Of a DNA stretch of 64,000 bases, positions 56,816 through 64,000 are shown one piece after another; within the stretch, counting starts at the first letter, position 1; each line of letters opens with the position of its first letter. Below the pieces are notes generated by a model that was not told the origin of the DNA, ran no database searches, and saw nothing but the letters and a program-made list of their open reading frames with translations. A program made the translations under genes and the position numbers. This DNA is from Timema cristinae (lineage: Eukaryota; Arthropoda; Insecta; Phasmatodea; Timematidae). The stretch spans positions 23,371,963 through 23,435,962 of the forward strand of contig JBCFYV010002255.1 in assembly GCA_039000515.1 (NCBI GenBank), given 5' to 3'.

Positions 56816-56837
56816 AAAATGTTTTATGTTTCTAAAA

Positions 56838-57134
56838 GGCCTGGGTGGCCTGGTGGTCTAGGGGTTAAGGTGTCGGACTTATGTACTGGGGTCCGGGGTT
56901 CAATCCTCGGTCCTGGCACAGATTTAGCCGATTATCAAACCCTTCCTTCCCCTCTGACAAGACGTGTATTAAACTTGTGAATGTGGGGAATGCCAGGCCG
57001 CCACCGTGGTTCGGATTCCACGTTAAACTGTAGGTCCTCCATTTCACCTCACAATCACCCTACCATTACACATTAACGAAAGTGCGTATAACCCGAACGG
57101 GTAGTAAGACGCGGTGCTAATAATAATAATAATC
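56838..57134 (+). repeat. SINE family A, best full-length copy
   Basis: tRNA-like head with A box in TGGTGGTCTAGGGGTTAAGG and B box in GGGTTCAATCCTCGG, body (AATGCCAGGCCGCCACCGTG), conserved tail (CCCGAACGGG, GACGCGGTGC), then (TAA)n. About 297 bp; a useful reference for the family. Confidence 0.88.
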
Positions 57135-57329
57135 TAAAAGGCCCTTCCTTTGAAAATTTGACTGTACTGGCCTGACCCCTGACTGAAGACATTAATGTTG
57201 GCGACCCCTGAGTTACGCAATGCACGGATAGACGAACGCACACACTTATCACAGGTTTGTTTGAAAGGTCCTCTAGCCGACACTAGGAATTATAATCTCA
57301 TGTCTAGGAGGTGATTTTTATATTAACTA

Positions 57330-57495
57330 ATTAAAACATCGCGTCTTACTACCCGTTCGGTTTATACGCACTTACGCTAATGTGTAATGGTAGGGTGATT
57401 GTGAAATGAATTGGAGGACCTACAGTTTAACGTGGAATCCGAACCATGGTGGAGACCTGGCATTCCCCACATTCACAAGTTGTGATTAATACACT
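57330..57495 (-). repeat. SINE family A, 5'-truncated
   Basis: Tail (TCGCGTCTTACTACCCG) and body to AAGTTGTGATTAATACAC; the tRNA head is missing. Confidence 0.75.
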
Positions 57496-58110
57496 TCTTG
57501 TCAGATTTGATATTAAAAGAGAACCCACCATCGTTGCTAACTGTACTATATATATTTTCAGGACCTGCACACACTAATATTGGAATATTTCCTAAAAGTG
57601 TTATCTTTGGGCTTTTGCTACAAGGCAACAAAAAATAATGCTCTAATAAACTATCAATATATATTATAAAAATAGATTGATAAATATTTTGGTCCTCAAA
57701 GCTAGTATTGCCACTTGTCTACTAAGCGCCTGTTTTTTTTTATGTAAACTGTACGTATAATTTTAGAAACTTAGTATCCTGCCGGACAAAATATAAACCA
57801 TTTCAGGTCCATGTACCGGAGATTTGGCAACACTGTTACAAACTCTCTCAGCCGGTTCACCGTTGTAGTGACAGTACATACTGGCTGATTTTTGTTAGAA
57901 CAACTGTTCAGAACATTCGATATTTCTTTGCGGCCAACACTGATAACATATCACTACATTTTTAATGTTATTTTATAGGTAGTTATCAGAAACGACTGCT
58001 ACACATAACATTACTTGATGTAGGAATATATTAAAATGTTTTTAGTAACCGCCAGATACTGTTATTCATACTAACATAAGTCTATACCTACCTATCCTGG
58101 CTCACTTCTC
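57496..58110. other. Stretch without genes
   Basis: No supportable feature. Confidence 0.4.
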
Positions 58111-58114
58111 CCTC

Positions 58115-58265
58115 TTTAGATATAGTGTACCCGCATTCGCAGGAAAGGAAACCTTTTAGGAAAAAATCATCCTTATTAGATCCAAACTGGATTCGAACCC
58201 TGATCTCATCAGCAGACCATTCTAACACGAAAGTGACGCTTTAGAACAGGTCGATCTCGCAGCAA
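58115..58265 (-). repeat. SINE family B copy (partial)
   Basis: Body (GTGTACCCGCATTCGCAGG) and head (CTGGATTCGAACCCTGATC, GCTTTAGAAC), minus orientation, tail missing. Confidence 0.6.
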
Positions 58266-58639
58266 TTTTCAGTCTATCGCGTAAGAAAACTACATCGTGA
58301 CGAAACAGCACTATACCTTGCACTATTCCACTATGGTACAGCTAGCTTATAAGATAGAGCCATAGTGTAGTCCGTCAAGGTAAAGTCTATTCAGCGTAGG
58401 AATTGTTTTCTGAAAGTCCTTTTTCCTTACCAGAAATCTAATATATAGTAGAATATTGGTAGGAAAAAAGACCTTTCAGAGAGTAATTCCTACCGTGAAT
58501 GGAGTATGACCGTTTCCTTTCAGAGTGAATAGAGTGTATATTTTATTTATTTTATGTGTTTTCCATAAAGACAAGGGCATAAGTATTGGAAGAAATATTG
58601 AATTTAATTAATAAATATAAGATGTACCGGTATAGAAAG

Positions 58640-58765
58640 AATAATTAAAAGTGGAGTGAAGAAACGAAAATGTTATCACGGGACCTTTGATACACATAAA
58701 AGTCGATTGGTGCCCAACATTTTGGCCGACCCATGCTTTAGACCATTCGGCCACTGAAGCGGATC
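58640..58765. repeat. Inverted match to 53330-53420, ending in a SINE head scrap
   Basis: AAAAGTGGAGTGAAGAAACG and CACGGGACCTTTGA match 53330-53420 inverted. 58735-58765 (TTTAGACCATTCGGCCACTG) is a bit of a family B head. Confidence 0.45.
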
Positions 58766-59262
58766 CCTTTCTGGTTAGATGTTGTTTTGTTTCTTGCTTT
58801 ATTTTATTTTTCTAATATAATTTAATATTCCATGGTTCCCCTTCTCACCTAGAATCGGGTGTGTGGGGGGGCTATATGTCTGATTTGAGTGTATATTAGC
58901 TCTTATCGACTTGTTTCGGCCGGAATGTGCTGTGGAGCGGGATTTTGTATATTTCCCCGGTCTTGTTTATCAAAGGGCTGTGCAGCCCGTCAGGGCGCCC
59001 TATTCTGGATCAACTGCCGATCTAGGTCCCTTAGGGGCTGGTCTTTTCTCGAGAATATTATTTGTAAGCATATCTCTCTTTTTAATGATACATGATGATT
59101 AATGATTGATGATTAATAAAATGAAGATTTTTGTCTGTCATGAGCATTGCGCTATGTTTACCGCACGCAGAGGGTTGTAATTTTAAAATTAATAGCCTCT
59201 TTTGCACATACATGTGCACCTCTAAGCTGGAATTTTAAAATTTCTACTAAATTTTTTTATAG
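58766..59262. other. Stretch without firm genes
   Basis: Two overlapping 63-68-codon frames at 58889-59102 have no recognised motif; I regard them as chance. Confidence 0.35.
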
Positions 59263-59264
59263 AC

Positions 59265-59510
59265 CCGCCTCTCGATGGCGTTGTTGTCTAACGCTCTAGT
59301 CATGTTGAGCTAGACTACCGAGGACGGGGAGAACGAGGTTCGAATCTAGTTTGGATGAACTGGGGGGGGGGGATTTGCTTCCTAAATTGTTTCCACTCTC
59401 CCTCCACGCAAATGTGGGTTCACTTTATATAAATTCACCATTCACATTTCTTAAACCATTAGCATAATTAGTACTTAACGAACGGGTAATAGGGTATGGT
59501 GCTATATTTT
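59265..59510 (+). repeat. SINE family B copy
   Basis: Head (CCCGCCTCTCGATGGCGTTG, GAGGTTCGAATCTAG), a ten-base G run, body (ACGCAAATGTGGGTTCAC), shortened tail (AACGAACGGGTAATAGGG). Confidence 0.8.
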
Positions 59511-59767
59511 TTTTAATTATAAAAAACTAAGTCTAAAGAAATAAAATGTTTGACGCAAAGAAAAGCTTTACCTGGGTTTACCACGCACAATTACTTTTTG
59601 CTAGAATTCAATAAATTATTTCTGATAACAAAATATAATCTTCCACCATACGTTTTAATTAAAGTACTATTTTTATTTACTCCCCTTACTGTACATCAGT
59701 TAGTGTAGCTCTTCATATGAACCCCGGCCTCTGTATTTTGAGCACTTTATTCAATTTATTTATTTAC

Positions 59768-60010
59768 ACACCCGCCTCGATAGCGTAGTTGGCTAACGCG
59801 CTAGTGTTGAGCTCGACTGCTGAGGACGGGGAGATCGAGGTTCGAATCTCGGTCGGGTGAACTGGGGGGGGGGTTCCTAAATGGTTTTCCACTCTCCCTC
59901 CACGCAAATGGGGTTCACTTCCTCTAATTCACCCTCCCCGATTCCTTACCCATTAGCGCAATTAGTACTTAAAGCGTATAACCCGAACGGGTAGTAAGAC
60001 GCGGTGCTAA
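59768..60010 (+). repeat. SINE family B, best full-length copy
   Basis: Head: CGATAGCGTAGTTGGCTAAC with A box, then GAGGTTCGAATCTCGG with B box; body: CCTCCACGCAAATGGGGTTC; tail: CCCGAACGGG then GACGCGGTGC, the same tail as family A. About 243 bp. Confidence 0.88.
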
Positions 60011-60546
60011 ATATGATTAAATATATTATTTATTTACACTGTTTATCCCAATTCCTAGCATGCAGTTCGGGACCTAGATCTACATCTTGAATTGACATTA
60101 CATTTTTTAGCTTTTTTTTAATACAATAAGTTTATAATGAGCACCTAAATCTTAAAGTCCTATTTGTCTTTCTTTCTTATACCTAACCTACTAGTTGGTT
60201 CCCCCCGGGTATATTACGCCCTCTGGATCTAATAGTCCCCAGCGGGGGCGGGTATGCATTAGAGCAGCGACACTTCCTCCTCTCTGGTGATAAATTAACA
60301 GCAAGGGGCTTGGTTGTTGCGTTTTTCTTAGAGACGCCGATAGTTTGTACGTGTACAGGCATTAGATGCGGGGTGAATGCCTGGTTGTTTTTTTAAACTC
60401 TGGTTTTATACTGTCTGCCCAATTAACCTAAGATCCCAACCGCTTCCGACCATGAAATTATCGTTTGGAGATGCAAGAAGAGCCGGAACTCTTTGTTGGT
60501 TTTTAATGCGGTCTTTATTTTGCTACGGCTACACAATGCCCTCGAC
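60011..60546. other. Stretch without firm genes
   Basis: GC-richer sequence leading into the minisatellite. A 60-codon frame at 60377-60559 has no recognised motif. Confidence 0.35.
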
Positions 60547-61850
60547 GCTTCTTCGCTGATCTGCTCTCACACCGCGGCTTCTGTAGCCAGATGAGAAACG
60601 GGCTAGTTTATAATGGGCCTTCAACTCTTTTTCTCTGATCTGCTCTCACACCGCGGCTTCTGTAGCCAGATGAGAAACGGGCTAGTTTATAATATGCCTT
60701 CAACTCTTTTTCTCTGATCTGCTCTCAACCGCGGCTTCTGTAGCCAGATGAGAAACGGGCTAGTTTATAATGGGCCTTCAACTCTTTTTCTCTGATTTGC
60801 TCTCACACCACAGCTTCTGTAGCCAGATGAGAAACGGGCTAGTTTATAATATGCCTTCAACTCTTTTTCTCTGATCTGCTCTCACACCACGGCTTCTGTA
60901 GCCTGATGAGAAACGGGCTAGTTTATAATGGGCCTTCAACTCTTTCTCTGATCTGCTCTCACACCGCGGCTTTTGTAGCCAGATGAGAAACGGGCTAGTT
61001 TATAATGGGCCTTCAACTCTTTTTCTGATCTGCTCTCATACCACAGCTTTTGTAGCCAGATGAGAAACGGGCTAGTTTATAATGGGCCTTCAACTCTTTT
61101 TCTCTGATCTGCTTTCACACCACAGCTTCTGTAGCCAGATGAGAAACGGGCTAGTTTATAATATGCCTTCAACTCTTTTTCTGATCTGCTCTCATACCAC
61201 AGCTTTTGTAGCCAGATGAGAAACGGGCTAGTTTATAATGGGCCTTCAACTCTTTTTCTGATTTGCTCTCATACCACAGCTTTTGTAGCCAGATGAGAAA
61301 CGGGCTAGTTTATAATGGGCCTTCAACTCTTTTTCTCTGATCTGCTCTCACACCACGGCTTCTGTAGCCTGATGAGAAACGGGCTAGTTTATAATGGGCC
61401 TTCAACTCTTTTTCTCTGATCTGCTCTCACACCGCGGCTTCTGTAGCCAGATGAGAAACGGGCTAGTTATAAATGGGCCTTCAACTCTTTTTCTCTGATC
61501 TGCTCTCACACCACAGCTTCTGTAGCCAGATGAGAAACGGGCTAGTTTATAATATGCCTTCAACTCTTTTTCTGATCTGCTCTCATACCACAGCTTTTGT
61601 AGCCAGATGAGAAACGGGCTAGTTTATAATGGGCCTTCAACTCTTTTTCTCTGATTTGCTCTCACACCACAGCTTCTGTAGCCAGATGAGAAACGGGCTA
61701 GTTTATAATGGCCTTCAACTCTTTTTCTCTGATCTGCTCTCACACCACGGCTTTTGTAGCCGGATGGGGAGCAGGCTGGCTTATAACGCCCTCAACGCTT
61801 GTTGGCTGTATTGCTCTCACACCGCGGTCTCTGCAGCCTGACAAGTACAG
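60547..61850. repeat. Minisatellite, ~77-bp unit, about 17 copies
   Basis: Head-to-tail units with CTGATCTGCTCTCACACC, TGTAGCCAGATGAGAAACGG and CTAGTTTATAATGGGCC. Variants (ACCGCGGC/ACCACGGC/ACCACAGC, CTTCTG/CTTTTG, GCCAG/GCCTG, ATGGGCC/ATATGCC) recur in a similar order around 60873-61259 and 61337-61640, suggesting duplication of a block of four to five units. The last two units (61728 on) are diverged. Confidence 0.92.
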
Positions 61851-62470
61851 CGGATCTTAGTTAAGTATAGTAATAGTAGTAGACGAGACACAACACGTGT
61901 GTGGTGATGTCAGCACGAGTAGGCTTCAGGATTGGCTCTGACCAGCTTGTGATGTTTGTCCATCTAACATGAGTCACTTTCACGCAACATGGGACGACCA
62001 CTTTCATCTTTTTATGGTCGAGCAACATGTCTGTTTGTTGGTTGAGCTGATTCTTTATTTCAGGAACTACCGTGGCCTCCTGTTTTATGGGCTGAGTTGT
62101 CTCAGGTTACCTTTATTTCTCAACAAGATGGAGAAAAATAGGAGTTTATATCTTTAATAAATTGTTTTATTGTTATTATGAAGCTGCGAATCACACTTTA
62201 ATGATTGGTCACGTGCCTCTGAGCAGGAGAAAACAATCCTTTAACTGAATCGTTGAGTGCCAGGACTAATGTTAGGCTCGTCTACAGTCCATTCTGAATA
62301 GAAAGAAACTTTTTTGAAAGTCAATAAATTAATACATTTGTAATGTCATTTTTAGTGGATGATATCAAGAACTTAAACTAATATTAATAATGTAGTAGGT
62401 AGGCTAAAATGGTAGTGTTTACCGCAAAAAAGTCTGTATTTTTTAAAAGATCTTCCATCTCATAATCCTA
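61851..62470. other. Stretch without firm genes
   Basis: A 62-codon frame at 61969-62157 (MSHFHATWDDHFHLFMVEQH...) resembles nothing I recognise. Confidence 0.3.
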
Positions 62471-62474
62471 CTAT

Positions 62475-62625
62475 AGTTTGGTTTGTCGGTGATAGGGAGG
62501 TACAAGTTCGAATCACGGTCGGGTGTGCTGAATTGTATTTTATTTTACCTCTAAATCGTTTATCAATCTTTTTCCACGCTATTGCGAACACATTTCCTCT
62601 GATTCAACCACTTCTTTAAGGTAAT
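62475..62625 (+). repeat. SINE family B copy (partial)
   Basis: Head end (CAAGTTCGAATCACGGTCGG) and body (CTAAATCGTTTATCAATC, ACGCTATTGCGAACAC); tail absent. Confidence 0.6.
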
Positions 62626-63111
62626 TCGATCATTACAATTTTATTGCACAATTTGAACGCGTGTATAATTATAATTACATTTTGTTCAAAAAGTGTACGT
62701 TGAATAACGCAAATAAAAAAAGTTAAATAAAATGTATTTGCCATAACATTGGCGCGCAAAAGAGTAAGTCTGACTCCTTATAACTCGTGAACTGAAATGA
62801 AATGAAATCATTGAGCAACTATTTATAGCTTATAACTATACGATTGTTAAAATTGTGCAATAACATTTTAATAATCGAACGACCTTAATCCTTTGCTGGC
62901 AGGAACTTAAACTAAGATTCACGTCTCTCTGAATCTATCCTAATATTATGTCATAGACTGTTCACTAGGTTATATAGTCTGATGGTCATAGAAATAACCT
63001 CGTCTACAAGTTCAAAACGTTATCAAATTTACGGTAAGGCTTGTTTTGTGTAACCGCCGCTGGAGAAATAGTGTCAAGCTTGATCTTTTTAAGATCAAAA
63101 TGCCTGCTAAT

Positions 63112-63349
63112 GACGTGAAAATTTGAGATCGAATTCTGGTTAGGTCTACTGAGTATGTTTTTTTAAATTGGTTTCCCACTCACCTTCCATGCGAATATGG
63201 TAAGATTACTTCTAAAATGCTGCCAGGCCTCCCCCGTGGTCCGGATTCCACGTTAAACTGTAGGTCCTTCATTTCATCTCACAATCACCCTGACATTACA
63301 CATTAGCGTAAGTGCGTATAACCCGAATGGGTGGTAAGACGCGGTGCTA

Positions 63350-63393
<44 letters not shown>

Positions 63394-63480
63394 TCTAAAA
63401 TGCTTCCTTCTTCATCCCTACTCCATTAGAGTAATTCTGATGCGTATAACCTGAACAGATAGTAAGACGCGGTGATTTAA
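63112..63480 (+). repeat. SINE family B, interrupted by a family A SINE
   Basis: 63112-63221 (GAGATCGAATTCTGG, CATGCGAATATGG) and 63393-63478 (CTTCCTTCTTCATCCC, tail AGTAAGACGCGGTG) are one family B copy. The 171 bp between are a later insertion. Confidence 0.85.
63222..63392 (+). repeat. SINE family A, 5'-truncated, with 12-bp target duplication
   Basis: Starts within the body (GCCAGGCCTCCCCCGTGG), carries the conserved tail and a ~45-bp (TAA)n. TTCTAAAATGCT flanks it at 63210-63221 and 63393-63404 without a mismatch. Confidence 0.9.
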
Positions 63481-63547
63481 AAAAAAAAATGAAAATAGAA
63501 ATGTTGGCTACTCTACATTTTTTTAACCCTCCTTAAAGGTCCTTTCT

Positions 63548-63814
63548 ATGACGCAAATATTTTTGAATGTACCCTCACCGCGGCCATATTGTATGCCGGT
63601 GAACCGCGTAGCACTTGTTCGTACCAGGCCACTTTCCTGGCTGTGCAAAGGGGATACGAACCAGTGGACCACTCGAGCGGAGCACTGGATCTACCATAAA
63701 AAGTTTCTGCTTGGTGTTTTTTTTATCGTCGTGGCCGGGATAGAGGCACCCTTTTTTTGGTCAGGAGCGCTTTTATTTTGTATTATGTTCTGGACTGTGT
63801 ACTTTCTGAACTGA
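63548..63814 (+). other. Unassigned 88-codon frame with hydrophobic C-terminus
   Basis: An open frame in GC-richer sequence whose last ~35 residues (FLLGVFFIVVAGIEAPFFWS...) are strongly hydrophobic, like one or two membrane passes. There is no homology that I recognise and no splice evidence. It may be chance or a transposon relic. Confidence 0.2.
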
Positions 63815-63879
63815 CTGATGTATATCGACACAAGGTTGACACATTATCGACATGATTCTAAAACAGACCCAGGTCCCTC

Positions 63880-63950
63880 AAACCCTAATAATCATCACTG
63901 TGAAAAGGAAAGCCCAATTTTCACCTATGATAAATGTATTGGTCTTTTCG
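63880..63950 (-). repeat. SINE family C body fragment
   Basis: CATCACTGTGAAAAGGAAAG and CACCTATGATAAATG resemble 1180-1230 (CACCACTGTGAAAGGGTAAA, CACCAATGATAAAAG). Confidence 0.5.
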
Positions 63951-64000
63951 TAATCACAAAATTCCATATTTTTTACCGTGTTTATAATAATATTAATCGG

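Larger units (their letters stand above)
49050..64000 (+). other. Presumed intron 1 of Clic (repeat-rich)
   Basis: From the Clic donor to the window end I found no reading that resembles the next CLIC exon (a GACLFCQEYFMDLY-type motif). The interval is filled with SINEs, MITEs and a minisatellite, listed separately. If another gene lies here it is not evident. Confidence 0.5.

Noticed and set aside
59768..59850. tRNA gene candidate
   Set aside because: Clear A and B boxes, but it is the head of a family B SINE with body and conserved tail, repeated many times in the window.
61629..61841. 70-codon frame with repeated LQLFFSDLLSHH peptide
   Set aside because: By-product of the 77-bp minisatellite.

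Overview
Eukaryotic nuclear DNA, AT-rich and intron-bearing, crowded with transposable elements. The recognisable host genes (SMYD4-like, Clic) and the TE mix (mariner, hAT, PIF/Harbinger-like, Ty3/gypsy, LINEs, tRNA-derived SINEs) point to an arthropod, most likely an insect. I cannot fix the order from sequence alone. No prokaryotic or viral gene organisation is present.

Host genes, all on the + strand: (1) SMYD4-like copy A, four exons at 715-11803; its first (TPR) exon should lie left of the window. (2) SMYD4-like copy B, five exons at 22786-34405, with TPR, split SET, MYND and post-SET parts. The copies share exon boundaries and phases, so they are tandem paralogues. A carries two single-base frameshifts and B one. 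(3) The first coding exon of Clic (chloride intracellular channel) at 48981-49049. No second exon is visible, so 49050-64000 is probably its first intron.

Layout: 1-11.8 kb, SMYD4-A with an IS630-like pseudogene, a mariner and a 536-bp MITE in its introns. 11.8-22.7 kb, intergenic, with an hAT MITE, three copies of a ~924-940-bp Harbinger-like element (two forming a large inverted repeat), a 730-bp MITE and ~180-bp repeat units. 22.8-34.4 kb, SMYD4-B, with a ~53-bp minisatellite, LINE fragments and a 1.2-kb hAT-like element in its introns. 36.5-38.9 kb, a decayed Ty3/gypsy pol. 39.0-43.6 kb, a TE-associated gene remnant beside an hAT with a perfect 8-bp target duplication (40234-43608). 45.1-47.5 kb, an internally deleted LTR retrotransposon. 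49-64 kb, SINE-rich sequence with a 527-bp MITE and a ~77-bp minisatellite.

The most interesting signal is in the SINEs. At least two families with different tRNA-like heads and bodies end in the same short 3' tail (core CCCGAACGGG ... GACGCGGTG, then (TAA)n). At two places the tail alone is inserted, each flanked by an 11-bp direct repeat. This suggests a 3' module that a LINE machinery recognises and that can retrotranspose almost by itself. I found no evidence for an unknown multi-gene system.
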